A stretch of 64,000 nt of DNA, from the NCBI GenBank assembly GCA_963721725.1, contig CAVRLX010000019.1, positions 186,001 through 250,000 of the forward strand, in the 5' to 3' direction. Positions 18,198 to 26,170 of this stretch are shown here, piece after piece; positions within the stretch are counted from its first letter, which is position 1; each line of letters begins with the position of its first letter. This DNA is from RI-153 sp963721725. GTDB taxonomy: Bacteria; Chloroflexota; Anaerolineae; Caldilineales; Caldilineaceae. The translations under genes and the position numbers were made by a program. The notes beneath the pieces were generated by a model. The model saw only the letters and a list, made by a program, of their open reading frames with translations, had not been told where the DNA came from and did not search any database.

Positions 18198-19202
18198 TTG
18201 TACAAGACCCTGTTTGTCACCAGCCGTAGCCCATTTCATCAGCAACAGGCCATCGAGGCCGCGCCGTCTGACCTTGCCATCACCATGCTGCGCGATCCAG
18301 AGCGGGCTACGCTGCTGGCCGAAATTGCCGACGCCGACTTTTTGATTAGTGAGCGCGCCGGTGTCATCGACCGCACCGTCATCGAGGCCGGGCAGAAGCT
18401 GCGCCTGATCCAGCGGCTTGGCGCGCAGACCTTTGACATTGATACCGCTGCCGCCGCGGAGCGAGACATTCCGGTTTGCTATTGGCCGATTGCGGGCGTT
18501 GTCGCCGTGGCCGAGCAGATGCTTTGGCAGATGTTGGCCCTGGCTCGCCGCGCCCACGAGGTGGAGGCCGTCGCTCTGCAAGCCGCTGATTGGGGCGAAT
18601 CTCGCCGCACCGATGAAAACGTCTTTGCCGTTAACTGGTCGCGCCGCACCACGCCGATTACGCTTTCGGGCAAAAGCGTGGGCATTCTCGGCTTTGGCGA
18701 AATCGGCACAGAACTGGCCCGGCTGCTCAGTGGCTTTGGCTGTACGCTGCGCTATCACAAACGCAACCGCTTGCCGCAGGCTGTGGAAACATCGCTAAAG
18801 ATCACCTATGCCCAGGCCGATGAGATTATCGGCAACAGTGATTTCCTCTGTTCGCTGTTGCCCTATTTCCCCGAAACCGACCATTTTTTGAATGCTGCTG
18901 CCTTTGCCGCCATGCCGCCGGGATCGTTTTTGGTGCATTGTGGCAGCGGCAGCGTCATCGACGAACCCGCACTGGCCGCCGCGTTGCACAGCGGTCATCT
19001 GGGCGGGGCGGCGCTGGACACCTTCGAATGGGAGCCGCTGCGCCCGGATAACCCCCTGTTGCCCCTGGCGCGAGATCCCGCCGCCAACGTGATCCTGACC
19101 CCACACACTGCTGCCATCTCGGAACATCGCGGGCGGCGCAGTGAGTATACAAATGTAGAGCGGCTGTTGGCGGGGCAAAAGTTGCTGTATCGAGTGGTGT
19201 AG
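18198..19202 (+). CDS. D-isomer-specific 2-hydroxyacid dehydrogenase
   Basis: 334 residues. The NAD-binding domain has S-V-G-I-L-G-F-G-E-I-G-T-E near residue 155. Catalytic positions typical of the family are visible: H-C-G-S-G-S (where family members usually have NxxRG), the E-W-E-P near 276 and P-H-T-A-A near 299 (catalytic His). N-terminal catalytic domain with L-I-Q-R-L-G-A-Q. TTG 18198 is the only usable near start and has only a weak ribosome site. The R of the usual N-x-x-R-G motif is not evident, so this is a divergent member. Same direction as the previous catabolic genes. Confidence 0.85.
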   Translation: MYKTLFVTSRSPFHQQQAIEAAPSDLAITMLRDPERATLLAEIADADFLISERAGVIDRTVIEAGQKLRLIQRLGAQTFDIDTAAAAERDIPVCYWPIAGVVAVAEQMLWQMLALARRAHEVEAVALQAADWGESRRTDENVFAVNWSRRTTPITLSGKSVGILGFGEIGTELARLLSGFGCTLRYHKRNRLPQAVETSLKITYAQADEIIGNSDFLCSLLPYFPETDHFLNAAAFAAMPPGSFLVHCGSGSVIDEPALAAALHSGHLGGAALDTFEWEPLRPDNPLLPLARDPAANVILTPHTAAISEHRGRRSEYTNVERLLAGQKLLYRVV

Positions 19203-19210
19203 AAACGTGT

Positions 19211-19254
19211 TGCGTATTCCGTAGCATCAACAACGATAACGCTACGGAAACGCA
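19211..19254. repeat. Hairpin TTCCGTAGC / GCTACGGAA
   Basis: Perfect 9-bp arms extended by TGCGT/ACGCA with one bulged base. No T-run. It separates the dehydrogenase gene from the secreted-protein gene. Confidence 0.5.
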
Positions 19255-19438
19255 GCCCGACGATTCCTCTATTCCGATTACACCCTACGCCACCCCGTCC
19301 CCTACCATCGTTGGTGCATAATTCCCTACGAATGCGGACTCCTCCTTCTCTCATAAGATGATACGCTGTACAGGACGGTAATTTTGTGTAAGTCTACCGT
19401 TAGTATCGTCCCCTATCTGCACAAAAGGAGAGAAAACC

Positions 19439-22396
19439 GTGTCTATGCGTACTCACATACCCTCTGTTTTACCCAAACGTTCCCACGCCATGCGCCTGGG
19501 ACTCTGCCTGTGGATGTCATTGCTGCTGGCGGTGCTGCTGTTGGCAACGCTCTCCACGGCGTTTGCCTTTGACGAAGAAAACGGCTTGCCCTTTTATGAT
19601 CCGCTGGACAGCCGCTTTAGTATCTCCACCGATAACAGCGACACCGTAAGCAGTCTGCATTTTGATCTGGTGGGCGCGCTGGCCGTGGCCGCCGGCTTTT
19701 CGGCAGAAGACGCCGCCACGATTCAGATCTACTCGCAGTTGACCGACAAGAGCGTCTTACCGGCACAGGCTCCCCAATATCAGTTTGACGCCAACCCGGC
19801 CAACTATCCCGCCGCCCCAGATTTGAGCACAGTGACACCAGATCAGCACTGCCCGTCGCCGTCCACCACAGCGCCGCAGGTGATGATGGGGGCAGCGGGC
19901 GATTTAATGGAATGTCCGGGCTGTTTTACCTCGCGCTTGGGGCCGTATGCGGTCTTTTTCCACTTTCCGCGCACACACGATCTGGCTCAGATCGAGGATT
20001 GGGCCTATAACCGCACGCCCCAGCTTCACGGGAGCATTATCTATGGTTATAGCAGCACTGTATCGACTTTTAGCGTCCTGCCGCCAGAGGTCTACACGGC
20101 CACCAACATCGCCAATGTATACAAAGCCACGGCCTGTTTTGTGGAACGCCCGGTACAGGCCATTGACACTGGTTCAGTGAAGGCGGGCAGTCTCGAAGCC
20201 TTTGGTGTCTATCTTCACGCCCTGGGCGATGCTTGGTCGCACCAGGAATGTATCGATCTCACTGTGAAGCAGCGTGGCTATCTCTTTGCCGCCCATGTCT
20301 ATGACCCGCAAGATGCCGAATTGACCGCCGCCTGTGGCTGGCTTTCGCATTCCGAGGAGTTTGGTAACCCTGCCGTTCACCCAGAAAGCCAGCGCACCTA
20401 TACCGCTACGCTGGAGATTTACGAGGCGATTGTGGCCTATGGCGCGGCCAGCGGGCGCACGCACTACAAACCGATTGGGCTAACCGATTTCAACGCTTAC
20501 TTGGACAGCCACTTGCAGACCTTTGCCCAGATGCCAACCAGCCTGCCGCGTACACGCCGTGTGCTGGCAGCGGAAATCAAAAACTGGGCCAAAGCGGTGC
20601 AAACCGCGGACCCACGTTATTGGCGCAACACGATCACAGTGTGCGCCAGCGGCTGTGATCACGCCACGGTGAACAGCGCGCTAGGCGCAGCCACGGCGGG
20701 GCAGAGCGTTGCGGTCTGGCCGGGAACCTATACCGAAACGGTGACATTGAAAGCCGGGGTGAAGCTCTACGGCGTGCCCTTGCTGACAATTCTTAACGGC
20801 AATGGTAGCGGGCCGGTGGTGACGGCCAGCGGCAGTGCCATTCTCAGCGACACGGTGTTAAGCGGCTTTGTGGTGAGCGGTGGTATGGCGGCCAACGGGG
20901 CCGGTATTCTCGTGGACGGCGGTGCAGCACCCACGCTGACCGGGCTGGTGGTACGCAGCAACAAGGCCAGCGACAACGGCGGCGGTCTTTACGTCACCGG
21001 CAACAGCGCGCCACGGCTGCTGCTCAGCACCTTCTATAGCAACACGGCGCGCAGCGGGGCCGGGATCTTCATAGACGGCGCGCCAGCCTGGATAGAAGGC
21101 GTGGCCTTTCAACTCAACGCTGCCACCACAGATGGCGGCGCGGTGACCCTCCAAAACAGCAGCGCCACGGTACGCAACAGCAGTTTCGTGGCGAACGTGG
21201 CCGGGGCTGCGGGCGGTGCGATCTTCGTCAACGGCGGTAACCCGACGGTGGAGAGCAACCTGATCGCCGGATTCAACAGCGCTGTGGAGAGCGGCGGCGG
21301 CATTGCCGTGGACGGGGGCGGCGCGCAGATTCAGCACAATCAGATTATCAGCAACACGGCAGGGATACGCGGCGGCGGCGTTGCTCTGCGCAACGGAGCC
21401 ACCCCCACTGTGCATAACAACCTTGTCATCAACAACCGGGCCGGAGTGAGCGGGGCCGGAATCAACATCCGCAGCGCAGCGGGTACACTGCGCAACAATA
21501 CCATCTCCCACAACAGCGGGCTGGGCAGTGACGGCGGCGATGGCATCTTCCTGAGCCAGGAACTGGGCGGCACGGCCACCACGCCTACAATCCTCAACAA
21601 CATTATTGCCTTTAACCAATATGGCGTCCGCGCCCAGGATGTGGGCCAGTTCAAGCCTAGCCCCACGGTTCATCACAACGACCTGTGGAGCAACAGTGGT
21701 GGCAACTTGATTGGGGCCAATGTGGCGGGGCAGGCGGCGGACAATCTTAACGCCGATCCGCTCTTTGTGGTGGGGATGGTGGGCAACTTCTACCTTTCGC
21801 ACAGCGCCGCCGGGCAGGGTGCTGACAGCCCGGCCATGAACGCTGGAGCAGGGACAGCAGCCAGCTTGGGGTTGCAGACGCGCACCACGCGTACTGACAA
21901 CGTCACCGATGCGGATGCCGTGGATCTGGGCTTCCATGCGTGTGCCGTGCCCACATTGACTCAATTGATCAGCCATCTGTCCGGTGGCGAGATGACCTAT
22001 GCCGAAGGGTTGACCATTACGGTAAAAATGCCCGCCGAGGCGCTACGCGGTTCGATTCTGCTCTCGATTGGCGTAGCCGAGGGACATCCAGCGCCAGCGA
22101 GGAGTACTCTGATGGGAAGCGGCTTCAGCATTACTGCTCACACGCTGGACGGGCAGCCGGTGACGGAGTTTCAGCAGCCTTTTACGCTGACGATCTCCAC
22201 GGCACGCGTGGATCATCAGGATTTCCATAATACCAAGTTGGTCTTTTGGAACGAAACAGCCGGACGCTGGCAAGAGGTCCCCAGCCGCTATGACGAGGTC
22301 AATGGGAAACTGATTGCCACGCTGGATCATCTGACGGACTTTGCGGTGGTGCAATCCACGTCCTATCCGATCTATCTGCCGTCAATCGTCCGCTAG
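19439..22396 (+). CDS. Large secreted protein: phospholipase C/nuclease-like N-domain plus parallel beta-helix
   Basis: 985 residues. N-terminal signal peptide (hydrophobic stretch about 24-44). Residues about 70-380 contain H-F-D-L-V-G-A-L near 74, and F-G-V-Y-L-H-A-L-G-D-A-W-S-H-Q-E, a His/Asp-rich wording seen in zinc-dependent phospholipase C/S1-P1-type folds. Residues about 400-790 are a right-handed beta-helix: repeated I-x-x-N-x-G-G-G-I-x-V and N-N-T-I-S-H-N-S units, with the V-A-V-W-P-G-T-Y-T-E-T-V entry strand. A beta-sandwich-like region follows (about 830-970), and the chain ends Y-P-I-Y-L-P-S-I-V-R. Starts are GTG 19439 or ATG 19445, after AAAAGGAGAG. Likely surface-attached, binding or cutting an extracellular polymer. 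The enzymatic role is inference. Confidence 0.8.
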   Translation: MSMRTHIPSVLPKRSHAMRLGLCLWMSLLLAVLLLATLSTAFAFDEENGLPFYDPLDSRFSISTDNSDTVSSLHFDLVGALAVAAGFSAEDAATIQIYSQLTDKSVLPAQAPQYQFDANPANYPAAPDLSTVTPDQHCPSPSTTAPQVMMGAAGDLMECPGCFTSRLGPYAVFFHFPRTHDLAQIEDWAYNRTPQLHGSIIYGYSSTVSTFSVLPPEVYTATNIANVYKATACFVERPVQAIDTGSVKAGSLEAFGVYLHALGDAWSHQECIDLTVKQRGYLFAAHVYDPQDAELTAACGWLSHSEEFGNPAVHPESQRTYTATLEIYEAIVAYGAASGRTHYKPIGLTDFNAYLDSHLQTFAQMPTSLPRTRRVLAAEIKNWAKAVQTADPRYWRNTITVCASGCDHATVNSALGAATAGQSVAVWPGTYTETVTLKAGVKLYGVPLLTILNGNGSGPVVTASGSAILSDTVLSGFVVSGGMAANGAGILVDGGAAPTLTGLVVRSNKASDNGGGLYVTGNSAPRLLLSTFYSNTARSGAGIFIDGAPAWIEGVAFQLNAATTDGGAVTLQNSSATVRNSSFVANVAGAAGGAIFVNGGNPTVESNLIAGFNSAVESGGGIAVDGGGAQIQHNQIISNTAGIRGGGVALRNGATPTVHNNLVINNRAGVSGAGINIRSAAGTLRNNTISHNSGLGSDGGDGIFLSQELGGTATTPTILNNIIAFNQYGVRAQDVGQFKPSPTVHHNDLWSNSGGNLIGANVAGQAADNLNADPLFVVGMVGNFYLSHSAAGQGADSPAMNAGAGTAASLGLQTRTTRTDNVTDADAVDLGFHACAVPTLTQLISHLSGGEMTYAEGLTITVKMPAEALRGSILLSIGVAEGHPAPARSTLMGSGFSITAHTLDGQPVTEFQQPFTLTISTARVDHQDFHNTKLVFWNETAGRWQEVPSRYDEVNGKLIATLDHLTDFAVVQSTSYPIYLPSIVR

Positions 22397-22508
22397 CCAC
22401 ACAAGACAGGGGCATCTGAGTAAAGGGAGCATTCTGGAAATACTCCCTTCACTCAGATGCGTCGCCGCTTTATGTTTGCAAGTGCTTCACCCCAAAGTCT
22501 CTCCATAT

Positions 22509-22537
22509 TTGCGAAAAACGTCATTCTTGGCTACAAT
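22509..22537 (+). promoter_or_regulatory. Sigma-70 promoter of the tRNA-Ser gene
   Basis: TTGCGA, 17-base spacer, TACAAT; predicted transcription start about 6 bases before the tRNA 5-prime end. Confidence 0.6.
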
Positions 22538-22549
22538 ACACACTGTTGT

Positions 22550-22638
<89 letters not shown>

Positions 22639-22641
22639 AAG

Positions 22642-22758
22642 TTTCTCTCCCGGCTCGCAAAGCCGTGGTAGAGAAAAGTAATGTTTCTCTCCCGGCTCGC
22701 AGAGCCGTGGTAGAGAAAGAATGTTTCTCTCCCGGCTCGCAGAGCCGTGGTAGAGAAA
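22642..22758. repeat. Three near-identical 35-base palindromic repeats
   Basis: Copies at 22642-22676, 22684-22718 and 22724-22758 with 5-7 base spacers. Each begins TTTCTCTCCCGGCTCGCA and ends with a nearly complementary AGCCGTGGTAGAGAAA. The last two are identical and the first differs by one base. Sits between two RNA genes. Confidence 0.85.
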
Positions 22759-22760
22759 CA

Positions 22761-22921
22761 AAAAAGTCGTGTGCTTTCATCGCTTCGTCAGTTGCTGGGT
22801 CCTGTGCGGCGGAACACTGTAAACCCCGTCAGGGTCGGAAGGCAGCAGCGGTACGCAGACAGTTTCGGGTGCCACAGGGTCGCCTGGTGGCTGGCGAAGC
22901 GGTGAAAGCACACGACTTTTT
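22761..22921 (+). ncRNA. ffs: Bacterial SRP RNA (4.5S type) with a long terminal helix
   Basis: The apical domain has the conserved GTCAGGGTCGGAAGGCAGCAGC segment (22828-22849) with a GGAA tetraloop, which binds Ffh. Flanking parts GCTGGGTCCTGTGCGGCGG and GGGTGCCACAGGGTCGCCTGG match the small bacterial SRP RNA. Complementarity then continues outward without a break: 22761-22787 pairs with 22895-22921 over 27 bp with a single G-T pair. The mature RNA may be the central roughly 105 bases or the whole hairpin. Works with Ffh/FtsY in membrane protein targeting. Confidence 0.9.
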
Positions 22922-22966
22922 CATACAAAAAGGGGCGGCTCATGTGAGCCGCCCCTTTTTGTATGA
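22921..22966 (+). terminator. Intrinsic terminator
   Basis: AAAAAGGGGCGGCTCA / TGAGCCGCCCCTTTTT with a 2-base loop and outward TCATAC/GTATGA pairing. Runs of A and T on both sides make it work in both directions, serving the SRP RNA and the convergent glycosidase gene. Confidence 0.9.
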
Positions 22967-22981
22967 ATGAGGATGGAATTG

Positions 22982-25624
22982 TTATTTCTCGGCAGTCAAA
23001 GTCACCATCCCCGCCAGCAAGCTTTGGGCAATAGCGTTGTTCTGCAACTGCCCATCCGTCAGATTAAACGTCGAGACGGTCAGCGCGCCCTTGCCATAGG
23101 GCAGCTTTGCCAGCAGAGAAACCGGTTTGTGGATCCAGCCCAGGGCGAGGTTGGCCCAGCTATGCGCGTTCATGGCCCAGGCAGGCAGCCCGGCAATCAC
23201 GGCGTCGGGCATAATGTCGGCGTATTCCATCTCCAGCAGCGGATCGCCGGGCAGGGCGGCAAAGGGACCTTCTTTGCGCAGCCACGAGAACGATGTTGCC
23301 CAATCGCCCTGCCAGCCGGTGCCAGCGCGGGGAATTACAGCACCAATCGGCAGTCCCACACTGCCATCGAGTTTCTCGGTGCCGGCCAGCAGCAGCACAT
23401 TGGCCCCCTGTTGCACCGCTGTGCGCGTGTCTTCATCATAAAGGCGAGTAACGGTGAGTGCGGCGGTGTCGGCACTTTCGGCGATGGCATAGCCCAACCC
23501 TTGCAAAAGCGCGCGCAGCTCCGCATCCGCCACGAAAAGCGTCTGTGTGGGCACGATAGGCGTTGTCCAGGCCACTTCGGCCTGCCCCTTGCCCAGGGGT
23601 GTGCTATCCTCGGCCAGCCACTGCGCGTCGATTTGTAAGAGGCCGGATGCGTCGGCGGGCAGGGGAATCTCCACCGTGCCGCCGGGCGCGGCCACCTTAC
23701 CCGAAGCGCCGCCTGCCTGCCATTGGATCGAGCCGCCGCTGCCTTCGCCGTCCACATCAAAGGCGCGCAGCTCGACGGAAAGGGTCTCCCCCGCTTTACC
23801 GCTCCAGCGCTGCGGACGCACAACCACGACACGATCCTGATTGATCGCCACGAATTCGTCGAGATTTTGCTTGACATTGCGCTGCATATCGAGCAGGCCG
23901 TTGCACTCCCAGTGCACGTCGGTGAACTCGGTGATCACATAGCCGCCAATGCGCGGATAAAGGCGCATGGTGGCAATCTCATACGCCAGGCTCTTTGCCA
24001 TGTGGCGCTGCTGCTGGGCGGCGAAGGCATCCATCGAGCCAAAGATGCTTTTGAGTCCGTAAAAGTCGAAGCGTTCTGGCATGTTGTGGGGATAGACAAT
24101 GCCCTCGCCCCAGTTGTAGCCCGTCTCAAACCACCAGGGATCTTGGCCCTTTTCGCTAATCGTGGCTGGGTCGGGCAGGCCCCAGTTGCCAAATTCGCTG
24201 ACAAGCAGGGGCAGATCATCGCGGCGGTTGTGGCGATAGTCCTCGTACCAGGCCCAATCGGCGCGGTTGACAAACTCCTCCACCCAGTCGTCCCACTCTT
24301 GGGCATGGTCTGGGATGGCGCGATAGTGGTGATAATCTTCCATGTCACCGCCCACATGACCGTTGCCGTGGCAGGCCGAGTTGTCTACGATTAGCCGGGT
24401 CGGATCGATCTGGCGCGCCTCTTCCACGAAGTCGGCCAGCCAGCGCCGATGATCCGGGTTGCGGCTGAGATCGGTTCCCCAGTTTTCGTTGACCAGTGAC
24501 CAGGCGATAATCGACGGGTGATTCCAATCACGCGCCACCATCTCGCGGAAGGTCTCTTTGATGCGGCGGTCGGCGGCCTCGGTGAGCAGCACCCAGTTGG
24601 GGATCTCGGTCCAGATCAGAATGCCCAGACGGTCGGCGACTTCGTAATAGCGCGGATCTTCGATCTTGATATGGGCGCGCAGACAGTTCAAGCCCAGCGC
24701 TTTGGCCTTGCGCACCTGATCTTCCAAATAGTCCACGCTGGGTGGCGTGTAAATCGTCTCCGGGTAATAGGCCTGATCGAGCACGCCGCGCAGGTAGATC
24801 GGCTCGCCGTTGAGATAGATGCGCCCGTCTTTGGCTTCCACCGTGCGGAAGCCGAAGCTCTCGCTGACGCTGTCCACGGCCTCGCCATTGACACGCAGGG
24901 TGACGCTGGCGGTATAAAGCGCCGGATCGTCGGGACTCCACAGCCGTAAATCGCCCGGGTTGTCCAACACCATGCGGCCACGCGTGCTGCTCAGCGAAAC
25001 CTGGGCCACAGTCATGCCGTTGCCGTCGGCGACGATGATTTCGAGGCCAACGCCGTCACGGGCATGGGCAAGCGTGGCGTCAATGTCGATTTCCCCGGTG
25101 GCAGCGTTGGGCGTCAGGCGCAGGTTGCGAATGTGCGTTTGAGCGCGCATCTCTAGCCAGACACTCTGCCAGATGCCGCCAATGGGGCCATACCAGCTTT
25201 GCTTGCCATGCGGCACTTCGCCAAAGGGAGCGTCGGGCCAGCGAGCGCTGTCGTCGTCAGCGTCGATCACGCGCACGCTGATTTCGTTTTCACCGGCGCG
25301 CAGTTGCGCGGTGATATCGAACTCGAAGGGCAGATAGCCGCCTTCGTGTTCGCCCACCTGTGTGCCGTTTACCCAGACGGTGGCGTGATAGTCCACTGCG
25401 CCAAAGTGAAGAATGGCGGCAGCGGTGGGGACACTCTCCAGCGCAAAGGTGCGTCGGTAAAAAGAGACGCCGCTGTAATTGCGCAGATCGTCAAACTGGG
25501 CCTGGATGGGCAGGGGGACTTTAGCCTCGCGCCACGTGGAAATGGCGTCGATTGACGCTGTGCTGCTAGGATCAATTTGAAAACTCCACGGACCATCGAG
25601 AGAAATACGGGTACGATTTTTCAT
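22982..25624 (-). CDS. Glycoside hydrolase family 2 (beta-galactosidase/glucuronidase-like)
   Basis: 880 residues, no signal peptide, so cytoplasmic. The N-terminal sugar-binding domain starts S-L-D-G-P-W-S-F-Q and includes F-Y-R-R-T-F and V-W-V-N-G-T-Q-V-G-E-H-E-G-G-Y. An Ig-like domain follows, then a TIM barrel with the acid/base E380 in S-L-V-N-E-N-W-G and the nucleophile E477 in L-L-V-S-E-F-G-N-W-G. The roughly 200-residue C-terminal extension beyond the barrel is beta-rich and not identified. Substrate specificity cannot be read from the sequence. Convergent with the tRNA/SRP unit, sharing the terminator at 22921. Confidence 0.9.
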   Translation of the reverse strand: MKNRTRISLDGPWSFQIDPSSTASIDAISTWREAKVPLPIQAQFDDLRNYSGVSFYRRTFALESVPTAAAILHFGAVDYHATVWVNGTQVGEHEGGYLPFEFDITAQLRAGENEISVRVIDADDDSARWPDAPFGEVPHGKQSWYGPIGGIWQSVWLEMRAQTHIRNLRLTPNAATGEIDIDATLAHARDGVGLEIIVADGNGMTVAQVSLSSTRGRMVLDNPGDLRLWSPDDPALYTASVTLRVNGEAVDSVSESFGFRTVEAKDGRIYLNGEPIYLRGVLDQAYYPETIYTPPSVDYLEDQVRKAKALGLNCLRAHIKIEDPRYYEVADRLGILIWTEIPNWVLLTEAADRRIKETFREMVARDWNHPSIIAWSLVNENWGTDLSRNPDHRRWLADFVEEARQIDPTRLIVDNSACHGNGHVGGDMEDYHHYRAIPDHAQEWDDWVEEFVNRADWAWYEDYRHNRRDDLPLLVSEFGNWGLPDPATISEKGQDPWWFETGYNWGEGIVYPHNMPERFDFYGLKSIFGSMDAFAAQQQRHMAKSLAYEIATMRLYPRIGGYVITEFTDVHWECNGLLDMQRNVKQNLDEFVAINQDRVVVVRPQRWSGKAGETLSVELRAFDVDGEGSGGSIQWQAGGASGKVAAPGGTVEIPLPADASGLLQIDAQWLAEDSTPLGKGQAEVAWTTPIVPTQTLFVADAELRALLQGLGYAIAESADTAALTVTRLYDEDTRTAVQQGANVLLLAGTEKLDGSVGLPIGAVIPRAGTGWQGDWATSFSWLRKEGPFAALPGDPLLEMEYADIMPDAVIAGLPAWAMNAHSWANLALGWIHKPVSLLAKLPYGKGALTVSTFNLTDGQLQNNAIAQSLLAGMVTLTAEK

Positions 25625-25796
25625 GGGCAGTGCTCTTGTGTGTGGGAATGAAAGGAATAACGCTATTGTAGTGCTAACGACGCCAGAATGGAAAGTTGAT
25701 AGCCTCTGTCAGAGCCATGAGTACACTGGATAGGAACTCTGGTCTACAACAAATAGCATACGTTCATCTGTCTGTGTGGAGTTTTTGTAAAGATAC

Positions 25797-25825
25797 TTGA
25801 CATTTAAAATGGCGACGCGTATAGT
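25797..25825 (+). promoter_or_regulatory. Near-consensus sigma-70 promoter
   Basis: TTGACA, exactly 17 bases, TATAGT. This is the strongest promoter match I see in the window. Predicted start is near 25832, giving a leader of about 85 bases before the 39-codon ORF. Confidence 0.75.
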
Positions 25826-25916
25826 CATGCTGGCTACCCTCTATGGGAAATCGCCCAGAGAACAAAGATAACGTACTATCCACACATCGGCACACAAAAA
25901 CGAAAGGAGGTATCAG

Positions 25917-26036
25917 ATGAAGATTACACCTGTGGCAACCGCTCTTGATACCTTTGCTATTGTCGAGTGCCTTGCCGAACCGTGCGGGATAGTGCATCCC
26001 CTGTGCGATCTCAACCGGAGGAGAGTCCCCGGTTAA
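25917..26036 (+). CDS. 39-residue peptide ORF in a short strongly promoted transcript
   Basis: ATG 25917 is preceded by AAAGGAGG at 6-base spacing, a full Shine-Dalgarno match, and ends TAA at 26034-26036. The peptide begins M-K-I-T-P-V-A-T-A-L-D, has three cysteines (18, 23, 30), a run of three arginine codons (34-36; CGG AGG AGA) and ends V-P-G. There are no aromatic residues except one Phe. An intrinsic terminator follows 24 bases later. No family recognised. It could be a leader peptide controlling the GNAT gene at 26171, a small regulatory or secreted peptide, or a precursor of a modified peptide. No modifying enzyme lies nearby, so the last is the least supported. Confidence 0.55.
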   Translation: MKITPVATALDTFAIVECLAEPCGIVHPLCDLNRRRVPG

Positions 26037-26060
26037 GGTTGTCTGGTTCTGCCTTCCCTG

Positions 26061-26095
26061 ATCCCGCACGGAGTTCTGTGCGGGATTTTTGTTTT
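26061..26095 (+). terminator. Intrinsic terminator
   Basis: ATCCCGCAC / GTGCGGGAT with an 8-base loop, followed by TTTTTGTTTT. The 5-prime arm plus two more bases (26061-26071) is also exactly complementary to 25980-25990 inside the small ORF, so an alternative structure is possible. Confidence 0.85.
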
Positions 26096-26109
26096 CTCAT
26101 TTCCAGACC

Positions 26110-26143
26110 AGACCTGATAGGTTTCAGAAAACCTGTCAGGTCT
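26110..26143. repeat. AGACCTG(A/G)YAGGTTT palindromic repeat
   Basis: AGACCTGATAGGTTT pairs with AAACCTGTCAGGTCT around CAGA, one mismatch. Related arms occur at 14269-14284 and 30666-30698. Confidence 0.65.
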
Positions 26144-26170
26144 CCCAGATCCTTTCAAGGAGACCCTCCA

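Noticed and set aside
20858..21976. 372-codon minus-strand frame
   Set aside because: Antisense shadow of the beta-helix repeats.
22642..22758. CRISPR array
   Set aside because: Repeats are palindromic and the spacers are only 5-7 bases, with no cas genes.
23723..24394. 223-codon plus-strand frame
   Set aside because: Opposite the GH2 gene, whose catalytic residues are on the minus strand.
25764..26069. 101-codon minus-strand frame across the small transcript
   Set aside because: No ribosome site or protein character; the promoter, ribosome site and terminator all point to the plus strand.
25832..26095. Known riboswitch in the leader
   Set aside because: I looked for cobalamin, TPP, glycine and SAM core motifs and found none; the ORF and terminator explain most of the sequence.
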